A DNA stretch of 44,656 bases from Apostichopus californicus (GCA_020650975.1 JAIPMN010001101.1:1-44656); one strand, 5' to 3'; counted from the first letter of the stretch, positions 11,721-23,925 are shown. Notes: generated from the letters alone by a model not told the origin. A program made the numbers and translations.

Positions 11721-13000
11721 TAGAACCTTAAAACCAACACGACAGAACATCATAAAATCTAAACAATCCTAGAAACCATCCATTAAGTTGCTTATGATAA
11801 GAAAGTATTGCAACTGTTTTGTTGACAATATTTCTGTACAAGCGAGTTTTGTACTTTCCATTGGTTCTTGTCTGCTAAGTTGTAATTGCCACTTTGCAAA
11901 TTATCTAGAGGAGGGGCACTCCGGCACTGAGCCATTTTTGGAAATGTTTAACATATTTTGAAATGTTGCATGTTCTGTAATTATCATACATTGGTCATGA
12001 GTAAAAAATATTTCGCTGAAAGTATGTTTACTGTTTATGACAAAAATATCAATAGTACAATTTCTGTTTATTTGCAGATTTAGTTAATTTTTTGCAAAAG
12101 AGAAAAGGGTCATGAGCAGGTGAGTTTTATTGAAGTGCCAAAAATCATTCTGCACTAATTTTGTTAAATTTTCAATCCTGTATCAAATATGGGGAGGTAA
12201 GGGGGGTTCCAGAAATCCAGTTGAGTTGTTAATTACCCGCTTACTATCATACATTTGGTTAAGACATTTTTACAGAGTCTCATTTTTATATTTTCAGGTG
12301 AAGTCTTTTTTAATACACTTGGTAGCTTCGGTAAAATTGCCAGAAATGTTTAGCCAATTAAATTATTGCAAGCTCTTCTTTATTCTTTTAAATGCAATGA
12401 AATGATAGACGGCTCTAGGCAGAAGTTTTGTCTTTGTATAGTACAACAAAAGACAAACATTTAATTGCAAAGTATTATATGTTTCTATACCTAATCTGAT
12501 TTCAGGATGTTCAGATTAAAGATTATTATTCAAAATCTCAGGAATGCTCCTTTAAGGCTCAATCGATGATGAAGACGACTCCTAGCTTTCAGCCCAGGGA
12601 GAAATTTATAACAATTAATCTATTGTTTCATAACTACCGAAGCAAACTTGTTCTTTTAAATTCATTTTAACAACAGATGGCCCTGCTGGGTGACATTCAA
12701 CAGCACTTGTCCTTGATTATTAACTTTTGTTTAGTGCATTGTAAACCTGTTATTTGAGGCCATAAAAGTCTTATTCGTTGTTGAGTTTTGCATCGCATCT
12801 GATGAAGTGACCTAATGGTCCAATTGATGGACTAAGTAGACCAACCACTTTAATAGACAAACCCCAAATGTTTGAAGGATCATTTCTCAAAACATAAAAG
12901 TGGTATAGATATGCAACCTGGAGTGATAGCATTGTTTTTAACAGTCTACAGCTTAATGTATCAAAATAAATTTTGTACCCAAAGTACGCCCAATCCTAAA
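11721..13000. other. Gene-free AT-rich DNA
   Basis: No exon, RNA gene or repeat boundary could be supported. Confidence 0.5.
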
Positions 13001-13330
13001 TAATATGATAATAATAATAATGATAATAATATGATAATAATCAGCATTTATTTTTACGACGCTTAGGCGACCACAAATGTGGGAGAAACCCGCAAGGGCT
13101 TAAGGATTACAACTTACACGTCTGGGGGCTTTTCAACATTTATAACTCAAATTTGGAATGTTTTCAATTTAGAAAGTCATTTCAGATGGGAAACCTTAGA
13201 TTGCTCTTGGATGACAAACCCACCTTACTATGACTTGGCCGGGTTTCGAACCCAAAACCTCCCAATTGCTAACCCTCATTGCTTCAAATGCCATGGCCTT
13301 TATCCACTCGGCCACAGCACCGGTTACGAG
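13001..13330 (-). mobile_element. tRNA-derived SINE (minus strand)
   Basis: On the minus strand the head reads GCTGTGGCCGAGTGGATAAA (A-box region, about 13297-13316). A near-consensus B box, GGGTTCGAAACCC, follows at 13253-13241. The spacing and the GTGGCCGAGTGG start resemble class II tRNAs (Leu/Ser), which have a long variable arm. About 200 bp of unrelated body follow, ending in an (ATT/ATC)n tail at 13043-13001. This is the structure of a Pol III SINE with a LINE-type tail. It is not a functional tRNA gene: it has no recognisable acceptor stem pairing. Chance open frames over it are not genes. Confidence 0.8.
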
Positions 13331-14033
13331 AAATACTCCCATGATTGAAGTTGGGGGAAAATAAATAAATATAACATTAAATGAGTCAAAATTATTACAT
13401 TAAATGATGAATTCAGGCAAACAATTAACTTTGATATGGTGTCAGACCAGTACTCAAAAAATCCACCACATCTTGAGTGTCTCCAATCTTGCTCGAGTTT
13501 AAGCATTCGGAGTGGCGCAGTAGGGAATACATAGTCTAGCACGCACATCGTCATGTCAGCTCCACGCAATTAGTAATTAAAAAAGAAATTCACTAGAAGA
13601 CTGGTAGCAATCTTTTGTTTTTGTTGATCACATGTTTGCAACACCTTGCAGATTGTGGTGTTGGACATCATCATTGCTTGCCCTGTTGTATTATAAGATG
13701 TTGGAAGTGCGTTTCGATCTTGACGAATTCTAAGACTTCATAAAACCAATGGATCATCGTAAGCAATAATGAGACCCGATGATCAGACTGATGTATCATT
13801 TAAGTTGATGTTTTAAAGTAACATTTTAGACATGTGTGCTTCACTAAAATAGCGTAGAAAGATGACCTAATACAATAGTGTTCCTGATTTTGTTGGACTG
13901 TGACGTAAGAGGATTGTACTTAAAAGATATTCCTTTAGTTATAATTTAAAGAAAATGTTGTGTCTTCACCGGGCCTTTACTATAATAACACAACTAAAGA
14001 AAGAACACATGGTACGTCTGCGTGGAGTTAACA
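13331..14033. other. Gene-free DNA
   Basis: Nothing supportable was seen on either strand. Confidence 0.5.
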
Positions 14034-14041
14034 TGTGTACT

Positions 14042-14433
14042 CAGTGGTGGAGCGTCCATACAGTCAGGGGGGGCGGATGCCCCCCCTGACGGACTCAAAT
14101 GGACTGCTGGCGCCCTTTTCAGCTTTTTACCACTTTTTACTTATTCGCGATTATTGACTTTTTTATTGCGCTCTCATCTACCTATTGACATTTGTCACAT
14201 TTTGTTGGTGTAATTTTCTGAAAAAATGCTCTAACGGCTATTTTTTCTTTGTTTATCAGCAAATTAGCAAGGCCCGGAAAAGGTCATTTCCGGCGATCTA
14301 GGGAGTATCTTTACTCAAAAAAATTCTGTACGCTCCGCGCCAACCTGTGGTGGCGCTCCGCTTAGATAGTGTCGAAAGCGCCCTTACAGACCATTCTCGC
14401 CGATTCTGACCGATACCCCTAGCTCCGCCACTG
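14042..14433 (+). mobile_element. hAT-type MITE, family 1, copy 2
   Basis: The ends are CAGTGGTGGAGC and GCTCCGCCACTG, with a perfect 8-bp target duplication TGTGTACT at 14034-14041 and 14434-14441. The body is highly similar to 608-980 in the same orientation, with a small extra segment near 14205-14250. It encodes no protein. Confidence 0.9.
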
Positions 14434-14441
14434 TGTGTACT

Positions 14442-15937
14442 GATGTTTTATATGTACAGCCAAAGTAACATAAAAGCAATGGTGACGTGTACAGTATGCA
14501 AATTAGAACTATGTTAATACACTACAGAAAGCATTCTGGATTTGTCACATTTATCAGTAAATACCCTGCAGACTTTTGTCAAAGTTAAATGGACATATTT
14601 TATGCAAGCATGCAGACACATACTCTTTGTTTGGTCTCTTTTTGTTGGTATGCTGTGTTACTGGTGATGTACAGTACATGAATATTTACTGTTTGGACAC
14701 ACAAGGTTAACTTGGGGGTTTGACTTTGAGCTCCATCAAAAGAAGAAAATCAACTTGCAAATTAAATCCTGACCATGCCATTACAAGCAGCTGTGCATAT
14801 ATGGGCTAGTAATAATCACTGTCTTAACATGTGAGCAGCATAATGTCGATTGCAGTGTAAAAATGTTACTGTTTAATATCATGTAAATAAATATTGAAAG
14901 CTTACCAAAATACCTAGTAGGGTAGTCAAATTGTACGCTTGTGAAACTCTGAGATTGATGTATGACCAAAACACGAATAAGGTAAAATTAGCTCTTAAAG
15001 AATGATGCTAGACCCTCTCCCCATCCCCTCAGGAACCTCTACACCAGGGGTAGTGCACTGTGCCCCCCCCAGTAATCTTCACCGGAATGATTTTCACATG
15101 AACATGGAGCTGCTACAGTTTAACGCCACAGCAAGAACAGTGATCTCACCCCATCCTCCAATGGCAAACCTGTATATGGGGGTCCCTGACCTAGTTGGTC
15201 CCCACCCCCCCCCCACTCCTCCACCACAGATAACAATATACACCACAGTTAATATGTGTATGTATCTGTATCACATTTTTCCAACAATGATCTTGCAACA
15301 AATTACAATATTTATTTCCACCAATATCCCTTTGATACCAACGGTGACATGCTCTGGGATATTTGTTTGTGATGGGTATTTTCTTTTGACCTCATTTTCT
15401 TTGTTTTTTTTTTGTAGAAACCAAACATCTGTGTTAGGGTTGACAATATAGCAACTCTTTCAGAATATTTGGCAAACAAAATGATGCCTCCCACCCCCAC
15501 ATTGTCACTCTGCAATTTGAAAGTTGGAGGGCAGCATTCCTTTGATGCATACAATTCCCCAACATAGGTCAGGAAATGCATAAACATCACTCACTACACA
15601 TAGTTACGAGTAGTAGGACTATATCTAGCACTATAGTCTGCAGTTCTCATATCCAAGTGAAATACATTAAAGCTGACACAAATATGAAGCCAAAGCACTG
15701 AAGTATATCTAATATGAAGGAATGACTTTATGTTTTGTGTATATATATAATTGTGAAGCTAATAGGAAACATCTCAGTACAGGCTATGGCAATACTATTT
15801 CATTCAGATGTTTTTACACACCCATATGCTCACTCCTTAATAAAATCCTGGATAGTCTGCCCCTCAGCTTTGCTTCTTGGCTAGCTGTATCGCCTGTGAT
15901 GATAATACATCATAATTAAATGTCTTCAACTAAAAGT
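14442..15937. other. Gene-free DNA with poly-C runs
   Basis: No convincing exon. A 149-codon open frame at 15002-15451 is proline-rich because of C-runs at 15062-15070 and 15203-15213. It has no recognisable domain or splice context, so I treat it as chance. Confidence 0.45.
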
Positions 15938-15945
15938 AACACGTG

Positions 15946-16352
15946 CAAGGGCGTAGGAACCGGGGGGCGCCAGCCCCCCAGTGAAAAATATGGGGGGGGC
16001 GGAAGTATCATTCCCCCCCCGCTTCACAAGTCAGAAAACCCCTTTTTCATTTCCAAATGAAAAAAAAATCTCATTTGGAGCACCAAATTGCATCTAAGTC
16101 CAGGTGATAATGCAAAATTATTTACAAAATGGAGTGGGTGTTGAAGTGTGCTATATTGCACCAAATTGCATCTGAGGCCACCTGGAAATGCACCCCTCCC
16201 CTTAGACCCCTCCCCAAGGCCGGCCATCAGTCTTCNNNNNNNNNNCCACCTGGAAATGAAAAAAAAATCCAAAAAAAGACCCCTCCCCCAGGCCGGCCAT
16301 CAGTCTTCAGCCCCCCCCCCCTCCCACTCAAAAGTACCTTCCTACGCCACTG
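15946..16352. mobile_element. hAT-type MITE, family 2, containing an assembly gap
   Basis: The left end is CAAGGGCGTAGGAAC; the right end is TTCCTACGCCACTG (reverse complement CAGTGGCGTAGGAA). The flanking 8-bp duplication AACACGTG (15938-15945, 16353-16360) is perfect and shows a hAT-type insertion. Inside is a tandem repeat: the word GGCCGGCCATCAGTCTTC occurs on both sides, about 74 bp apart. The 10-N gap at 16236-16245 sits within it, so the element's true length is unknown. No coding capacity. Confidence 0.85.
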
Positions 16353-16360
16353 AACACGTG

Positions 16361-18900
16361 CACATATATATATATATATATGCAAACTCAAATTGAACAT
16401 ATATCATTTAACTCTTTTTTTCTTTTCTTTTTTCTTTTTCTTATGAGGATGATGCATATATGGTATATTGAAATTTATGCTTTACCTAGCTACATATGGA
16501 TTGTCACCATCAGCCTGTTCAGCAGCAGGTACGTATAATAGGCCAAAGCTTAATTTAACTTCATTAACTCACTCTGCATCATCATTCATGTTCCCCTTCA
16601 ATCCAAATCTTGAACAATTATTGGCTCACTCATTTTGCTCACTGGCAGCTTGCTACCAACGTGTGAACTGATAGAAGGTCATGTCAGTTTGCTTGTGCAT
16701 TTTCTAATTCAAATTATCTGTGTCCTATAACTGTGTCTAATATGTTACCTTTTTGTGCTTGCCTCAAGTAATTAATTGTATACACTGCACTGCATGGCCA
16801 CTTATATCTTGCAGTCCCATAATTCAGGTATTTATCACCCCTTCCTCACATGATCCATGCCGTTCCATTCACCTATACTGCGATCCCGCAACCTTTCTTG
16901 CCACCTTAGTTCTTCTCCTCTCCCACACTTCCCCTTCTCTCATCTCCCATTCCATACTACATATGCAGTCTTCACATGTACAGATCAATTATAAGTCACC
17001 AGTGCAAGTAGATTCAGGTTATATGTGCTTGGGATCCGTACACCCTGATAATCCTCCCCCCCCCCCCACCTCCCACACCCACAATCCAATCAACCATCCT
17101 TAAATATTTGCACATGTACATACAGAGCAAATCAGTGACTTTATATATATGCAATCTATTTCAGACTTCATTGAAATAATTTTCTAAGTATATATGTGTG
17201 TATAGAGCTCTGTGGGACTGTTTCATACACACTAAACCTTTCATATTGAATGTAAAGTACACAATATATATCTATATATATATATATAGTGCTATATATT
17301 AGCCTTATGTATGTACCTTCCTATAGGCCTATATAGATGGATTATGATATAGGTCTACTAACTTTCTGTGCTTGAATGTCTCAGTGAATAGAAAGGCTAA
17401 ATGTTTATTCCTCAATAATGAAAATGAATCACATATATTTTCAAGGTTCGTATTGTCTGGTTAAAGGTCATATAAATTCTTTTTCATTTACTGTATTGGG
17501 AACATGATTAATATGGTATATCAATGCAGTGAATGCATATTGAACTACTTTCTCGGCCCGTATCAAGAACACTCATGTGTAGGGGGAAATGGGTAGGGGG
17601 ATTATATCTTGCATGCGTGATGGAGACACCAAGTTGAAACTAATCAAAGAAAGGATTTTCTCATACTAGTACTTTGATGTTTATTGGGTAATCGTCATCA
17701 TTTATATACCAAGATTGTCAAACAATGTGCACTTAATTATGTAACATTAATTAATTTTAAGGCTAATCAGCAATGAACATTGTGTCAGCAGCTAACAAGG
17801 ATTAAAGCCACCATACTTAAATTATATACTTAGAGTGAAACAAAATGGAATTTTGTTGTTCAGTATATACGATCCATAGAAAACTTTTTACATGCATGAA
17901 GTGATCATGATATGTATGTACTGATTAGGTCTTTGTGGGCTGATCTGTGTGTTGTTATTACTGAAGTGTAATATCTCTTGTTCCATGTTTGCATTCGGCA
18001 TTATTGACACTATATGCTTATCAATTATCCAAAGTAGCCTATATGATGAGGATTACGGAATTAACTGATCCCCAACAACGCAATATTTCAGTTATCGTAT
18101 GGAACTTGCCAAATTTTCAGGAATCATTATACTGTGATATATATGTATGTATACCTAAGGGCCTAGGAATTTAGTTGTAGCTGAGTAAATTAACATTGCT
18201 TCACATAGTCATGTATAGTTACATATCATTATATAAATAGTTTCATGGCACAGTATAGTTTAAAGAAACCTCTTCTCCAAGCACTAATCCATTCTCATAC
18301 CACCCCTTCCCCTTCCCCCTTTTGAGCTTACCTTACTCTATCTAAACTCTATAGGTTACTGCTGCCACAAGTTTATACAATGTCACATTCATAATATGGA
18401 TACCATTTACTATGACAGGTGCTAGAGTAACTTAAGCTATAGTGATCTGAGACCAAGCATGACATGCATCCTGTATGTATATGTAACATACCAGTGGAGT
18501 CTATATATATATAGATATGTATATATATACATACAAATGATGAATGCACAGAAATATGTAGTCTAATCATCATTACAAACTTCACTGTTTATCCAAGTCT
18601 TCATTAGGTTCAGAGAATAAACACTTCACAAGCAACTAAAACAGTAGCTCTCTTAGCCTGCTTATTCACAAGGAGGGGAGGAGGGGGGTGGGGGATGATG
18701 TTCAATGAGGGAGTTGAATTTCTATACTATGCAAGTCAATTATAGTTACTGGCATAACCTGACTTATGTTGCTTCTTGTGCAATATTTGATGTCACTTTG
18801 ACCCCATATATTCTCTACTTCCATCATAGTTCAACACCCTCCTCCTCTTCCCTCTCCATGCTGCACACTCAGCCCCAGTTGCAACCCTTCCCCCTCCCAC
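16361..18900. other. Gene-free DNA with AT microsatellites
   Basis: No supported exon. Contents are (TA)n at 16366-16382 and 17265-17288, CT-rich stretches at 16850-16940, a C-run near 17057-17067 and AT-rich repeats near 18505-18532. Open frames here look like chance. Confidence 0.45.
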
Positions 18901-19282
18901 CAGTTTTCTTTGGCTCCTCCAACCCCCCCCCCCCCCACTCTCCTTAGGTCAATTTGCAGTGTAACTCCAAGTAGACTAGTCCATTGGTTAACCAAACCTC
19001 TTTTAAGAACATTAGCTAAGCATAGTTCATAAGTGTTTGAACATCAAATTTACGTAATTTGTAGCCATTTACTTTTAAATGTCGCTTTGGGATACTCAGT
19101 TTTCTTTGGCTCCTTCAACCCCCCACCCTTGTTTGGTCCATTTGCAGTGTAACTCCCAGTAGACTAGTCCATTGGTTAACCAAACCTCTTTAAAGAACAT
19201 TAGCTAAGCATAGTTCATAAGAGTTTGAACATCAAATTTAGGAATTTGTAGCCATTTACTTATATGTCGCCTTGGGATACTC
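18901..19282. repeat. Two-copy tandem duplication, about 190 bp
   Basis: Unit 1 (18901-19096) and unit 2 (19097-19282) both begin CAGTTTTCTTTGGCTCC, continue through a C-run, share GTAGACTAGTCCATTGGTTA and end with GGGATACTC. Differences are scattered substitutions, small indels and a shorter C-run in unit 2. Confidence 0.9.
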
Positions 19283-20290
19283 ATCCATTCGATTAAGCAC
19301 TGCTAGCTAAACATATATGATTTATGGTTGAGACAGTCTGAGGATTAGTATGTGATTTTATTTGTGAATTTTATTCGGTATCAAACTATATTATCATAGA
19401 TTTTGATGAAGAACTAGAAAGTAGCTAATGTATGAATTCAACTGGAAATTCAGTCTCCGTAGCAAACAGGTAACTGTTTTCCTCGCTCTGCAATATCCGA
19501 GGAGCCAACCATAAAAACTGGAATTTTAGATTTTTCAGTAGAGTTCAAATTAACTTTTGGCATAGAATTTTTCAAGAATTAATGTATGTGGTATTATTTA
19601 ACAGGTATATAGCATTGAGTTTAAACCAGTCTGTTCCTATCTATAACAATAGTCAATATAGTTATGCTATATATCCATTACATTTCAGGTAATGTGCCTG
19701 ATAAAATAAGACTCCATGCACTTAAGATATATCAGTACTACAGTAGTATCAGAACTACAGTTTTTCACAATTTTACTTCCAACAAATTGTTATTTTCTGA
19801 AATACTTATTATGTACTTGGTGGGTTTTTCTCCTGAGGGGCCTACGGTCACATTTTTCACAAAATAAACATAAAGGTTTGTTAGATGTTTTCTTTAAGTT
19901 GTACACATTATTTTCCTAACATATATTTCAGTTTTCATTAGACCCAGTTTAGTACGTTTTCGATCAATATTACGTTGTTATTTAACGTCATCAGCAATAC
20001 TTTATTTTGTATGAATTCACGAAATCAGATGGACTGCAAAGGAAATCTTGTTAACGGATACGTGACGCTAAAGATGGTCTTTTATTTATAGTGTACAATT
20101 TGTACGAAGGAGCTAGAGTAACGCTGAGTTATTATCTATATAGTTTGAGGCCAGCACTGTTAAATTGATATGCGATTTTACACGAGCTTGCCGCTGTTCT
20201 GATCGGATCACACACTCCCTGATGGAGTTAAAATCTAATGAATAATTATATATATGCTAAATATTCATAGTCCCGCCAACTTCCGACACT
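19283..20290. other. Gene-free DNA
   Basis: No exon or element could be supported. Confidence 0.45.
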
Positions 20291-20293
20291 TTG

Positions 20294-20412
20294 ATTGGTT
20301 AATATGTTGACCTGCAGTGAGTTGCTTAGATTGGCTTTGCTTTTTCGAACACGTTAATATTTCCGTATCAATATCACTGTGTATAAACTAAACTGTGCTT
20401 CTTCTTCTTCTT
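20294..20412 (+). promoter_or_regulatory. Candidate Pol II promoter (two inverted CCAAT boxes plus TATA)
   Basis: ATTGG, the reverse of the CCAAT box, occurs at 20294-20298 and 20330-20334. TATAAA follows at 20382-20387. Transcription would start in the pyrimidine-rich CTTCTTCTTC stretch near 20400-20412. The order and spacing fit a conventional promoter feeding the candidate exon at 20633. Single motifs are common by chance in AT-rich DNA. Confidence 0.35.
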
Positions 20413-20632
20413 TTTTTTCGAGGGAAGCTCGTCGTAAAAAGAATTATCGAAGGTTTGTAAAGAATCGCACTTTGTAACTTTTAATATTTTTGCTATTAAA
20501 AAATAAAGATTTTTAAAAAAAAAGGAACACCGGTTCTTTTCTTTCGAATTGTTGTTCGCTAAAATTTAACGATGTTTTGAGTGTATTTCGTACGTATACT
20601 TGTATTCAGTGCTAGCGAAGATTGATCGGAGA

Positions 20633-20707
20633 ATGCAACTACGTTCTACAGATGTGTTGCAAAGAGATTTAAATGAACGTATATCACAACAGTTTGTCAT
20701 TCACAAG
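20633..20707 (+). CDS. Candidate first coding exon, unknown gene
   Basis: The ATG at 20633 opens 25 codons (starting MQLRSTDVLQRDLNERISQQ) ending in AAG followed by a GTAGGC donor at 20708, in phase 0. A promoter-like stretch lies about 220 bp upstream. The peptide looks coding (mixed charged residues, no low complexity), but I do not recognise it. No acceptor nearby continues the frame convincingly: the one before 20852 leads to a stop in phase 0. It may be a first exon spliced to a distant exon, or chance. Confidence 0.3.
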
Positions 20708-21799
20708 GTAGGCTTAATGAATACAAAATTGAAGTAACCTTTGCACCGTAAGTATCATAGTGACTATAGTTTAACATTCACGCTCTCTTTTTAATGTGGC
20801 TAAATTTCAGTTTGACTCATGAAGAAATTCTGTTAATTTCTCATGTGCAGTCAGTCATTCTCAGCGAAAGACGCACATATTATATCTGATGCCGGGAACG
20901 TGGTATCCGTAAGAATGTCAAGTCCAATGATTCGAAATCAAACCGGTGCCCACGCACGTATAAGAGCTGAACTGAATTATTTCATGCTTTGGGATCATGG
21001 TTATAGTACGACTTGCAACTTTTCAGTGATTCACTGTTGAGTACACCGTATCAGGCCCCTCTGATCTAGTATGTTATGCCGAGTTCTATTTAGCTCAATT
21101 TTACCAGATCTCCGCACAGCGGAGATCGCCATCCTGTGTTAGTGACTGTACGCACTGCAGGTAATAGGACAGACGGTGATTCCTACCACTGTCTTATAGG
21201 GGAAATGAATTTCTATATACGACGTAAATTCTAGTTTAATTTACCAAAACCCCACCAACCGCCCCCCCCCCCTCCCCCCCCCTAAGGAAAAGAAAAACGT
21301 ATCAAGAAAACTGAAAAGTTCTTCAAAGTGCGTGTCAATGGAATTCCCCGTATTCCGAAAATAGATCAAATCTATGGGGTCTAATTGCTGAGATTGTATG
21401 TGTGTTTTGAGATACAGCACTGCGCACTGCACTTCGAACATGCACTATATGCACGCCGGTTTATATGTACCTACTACTATAGTGGGGATCACAAGTGACG
21501 AATAATACTCGATACCGAAACGCTAAGTCAGCACGTGAACAACTTGTTAGGTAGACGTTGTTGCCAGTACAAGAACAACACAACACAGTAACTTCAAGGG
21601 GTTGAAATTAACGATGAAATTCATTGGAATTCATTAAAGGATTTTTCCCATGCCTGTCTTAAAAATCTTATAATTGCAATTGGGATTTTTGAAATGTACT
21701 GACAAAATCTTAGAGTCAAAAATATCATATATTTTGTAAAAAGGATTTTTAAACGTAGAAATTCATAATTCAATCAATCTTGAACAAGTCAAGTGTAAG

Positions 21800-21934
21800 A
21801 TGGGTGATGACGTAGTAGCGACAAATTGGTTTGAGTGTTTTCCCTGTACTGTATACAAACATCGCGATTGTCAGTGCACAAACCTATTCAGAGTGGCAGT
21901 TGAATTCCGGGATAAATACCTTGCAGTTGGCCAG
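21800..21934 (+). CDS. Candidate first coding exon, unknown gene
   Basis: The ATG at 21800 has a good initiation context (A at -3, G at +4) and an in-frame upstream stop. It opens 45 codons with six cysteines, beginning MGDDVVATNWFECFPCTVYK and ending AVGQ. A consensus donor, CAG|GTAAGA, follows at 21935, in phase 0. I do not recognise the protein. It cannot join the THAP exon at 23562 directly, because phase 0 would bring a stop within ten codons. It may belong to a separate transcript or be chance. Confidence 0.35.
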
Positions 21935-22286
21935 GTAAGATACGCAATATGTAAATCAATATTTCATCTTTTAACAACTTGTTTTTCAGATACATGTTAG
22001 TCACGGAAAGTTAGTTTATGGCCTAAAAAAAATAGACTTAGGACACGCCAAACTGTGTACCTTGACTCGTATACTTGGCCTAGTCCGAAGCCAAGAACAA
22101 TGAAAACCCGGCGAGTAAGTCGTAATTTTATAAGATAGGCTTTAATATATATCGAAACATGGATCAACATCTTTTCTACGTAATGGAAGATAAAAAATGC
22201 GTAAATATATATAATAAAAGGAAGCATAAATATTATTACGCGTTACTAGTACAGCTAGTTTCGTTTTTGCCAACATACATGATTAC

Positions 22287-22294
22287 TATATAGG
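22287..22294 (+). promoter_or_regulatory. TATA box upstream of THAP gene exon 1
   Basis: TATATAGG lies about 80 bp before the predicted start codon at 22367. This puts the transcription start near 22317, in less AT-rich DNA with several CpG dinucleotides. No CCAAT or GC box is obvious next to it. Confidence 0.4.
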
Positions 22295-22316
22295 CGTACA
22301 GTGATAGCTGTCTTCC

Positions 22317-22371
22317 GTTGTCGGTCGGTCCGTTATCGTGCGTTGGTTCTTACCTAGAAGTTAGCAATGCA
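22317..22371 (+). CDS. THAP-domain gene, exon 1 (mostly 5' UTR)
   Basis: The exon ends ATGCA followed by a strong GTAAGT donor at 22372. The ATG at 22367 has G at -3 and an in-frame TAG four codons upstream. Splicing to the acceptor at 23561 adds one A, giving ATG-CAA-ATG-CCA-CAG, so it reads directly into the THAP domain. The exact reading-frame fit, the strong donor and the TATA box support it. The 5' limit is a guess from the TATA position. The exon contributes only Met and two bases of Gln. Confidence 0.5.
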
Positions 22372-23561
22372 GTAAGTTTTTCGAGAAGCTGTAGTATTGA
22401 AAGGCCTATCTTTGTGCTGATTCTTATACTAAAGAACTAAAATTAAAAGGCTTTAGATATGCAGTTACATTACTACTTAATACTAGGCCCCTATATCTAG
22501 GCCCTATAATACTAGGCCCCCAGGTAGGTAGTAGGCCCCTAGTACTACTACTAGGGTGGACTGAGGGTACTTGGAGTTCAAAATGAATCTGTCCTGGCAT
22601 TCAGGCAGGTGGCGAGATAACATGAGCGGCAAAAGGGTGGCACTATACTAATGTCATTAACCTACAAATTTATTTCAGGAACAGCATAAAGACCTTTTAT
22701 TTATTTTTTCGTCAGACAGGCGCATCAGTCCTTCAGTCTTTTTACAAGGAGGGGCCTAAGCCCAAGCATTTAGCTATAATCAGGAAGCGATTTGTGTAGT
22801 GAGCTTTAATTTATTCAAATGATTTATGCAGTGGAAAATATGCTTCTTAAGTACATTTTTTTTTATTCTTTTTGCTTGTTGAACATAACCAACAGACCTT
22901 TTGTTTTGTTGGCTCTTCAGGATTTCTTTGGCGCCTCTGAGACATTTTTGCGCCACCAAAAAACATCATGGGGTAATTGCCTCCTGTCGCATTGCAATGC
23001 CACTGCCAAGTACATTTATTGTTAAAAAAACTTAGTGCCACATACACATTACACTAATTTTTGATATTGTTAACTAAGTTAGCTCTTAAATCACACCAAA
23101 ATAAATTGGAAATGATATTTATAGTGAGCTATGATACTTTTTCTTCCAGAAATTATTCAAAAGTGCTGTCATTGTGCTCGATTTGTGGTTCAAAGCTCCT
23201 ATTCCAAATGGGGATGAAAAATTGGAAATGCGTTTTTCATTTTGTTTGGCACTAATTTTTTTTTGTTAGCCATTGATCTAAAACATTTTCAAAATAGAAT
23301 AAATTATTTTTAGTAATATTTTCATTATTCACAAAAAAAAAGAAAAAATGTGAAAAATCTTCTAATACTCTGTTATTAACTGTAATAAGAAGTGACTCCT
23401 CCCAAGTAGAAACCATACTGCCCTATTTGCAAATATGTTAATTGTTATTAAATTCTGTGCACACATTTTAAACCACATGTGCAGTCTAGGCAGGGGCTAC
23501 AGATGAATTGAGCTTTAAGTTAACATAAACCCTTTTATTTCCTTTGTCTTATTTCTTATAG

Positions 23562-23925
23562 AATGCCACAGTGCCAGGTGTTTGGCTGTAGCAACAAGAG
23601 GGGTGGATTGGATGATGATGGAGAGAAAGTTGCATGTTTTGCCATTCCAGACCCGGCCAAAGATCAAGAACTGTGTGCAAATTGGATACATGCTCTGGGT
23701 ACTGATAAATTCAATGCAAGAACTTACATTTATAACAAAAACACAGTAGTGTGTAGTAAGCATTTCTTGCCAACTGATTTCGAGGAGGACTTCAAGGCAA
23801 AGGTGATGGGGTATGAGCCTAAAAGACTCAAGTTACAACTTGGAGCTGTGCCAACTATCTTACCATATAAGGAGGCCAACAAACGACGGTTAAGCACTGA
23901 AAAGAGATTGCATTCAATGGAAAAG
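23562..23925 (+). CDS. THAP-domain zinc-finger protein, exon 2
   Basis: The acceptor TTTCTTATAG ends at 23561. From the ATG at 23563 the exon encodes 121 residues and ends in AAG before a GTGGGT donor at 23926, in phase 0. It is a complete N-terminal THAP domain, a C2CH zinc-coordinating DNA-binding fold. Likely ligands are C4, C9, C64 and H67 (numbered from 23563). W41, P29 and F68 sit at conserved places, and the closing AVPTI signature is residues 95-99. A basic KRRLSTEKR segment follows. THAP proteins are nuclear, sequence-specific DNA-binding factors related to P-element-type transposases. C-terminal exons are not certain; phase-0-compatible acceptors occur before 26731 and 27144. Whether this is a host regulator or a transposase relic cannot be told from the domain alone, but the intact frame and splice sites favour an expressed gene. 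Confidence 0.9.

Noticed and set aside
13241-13320. A functional tRNA gene on the minus strand
   Set aside because: The A and B boxes are present, but the acceptor stem is not, and the segment continues into a SINE body and microsatellite tail.
13079-13348. An 89-codon open frame over the SINE
   Set aside because: The sequence is explained by a minus-strand tRNA-derived SINE.
15002-15451. A 149-codon proline-rich open frame
   Set aside because: C-runs produce the prolines. There is no domain, no splice context and no codon structure.
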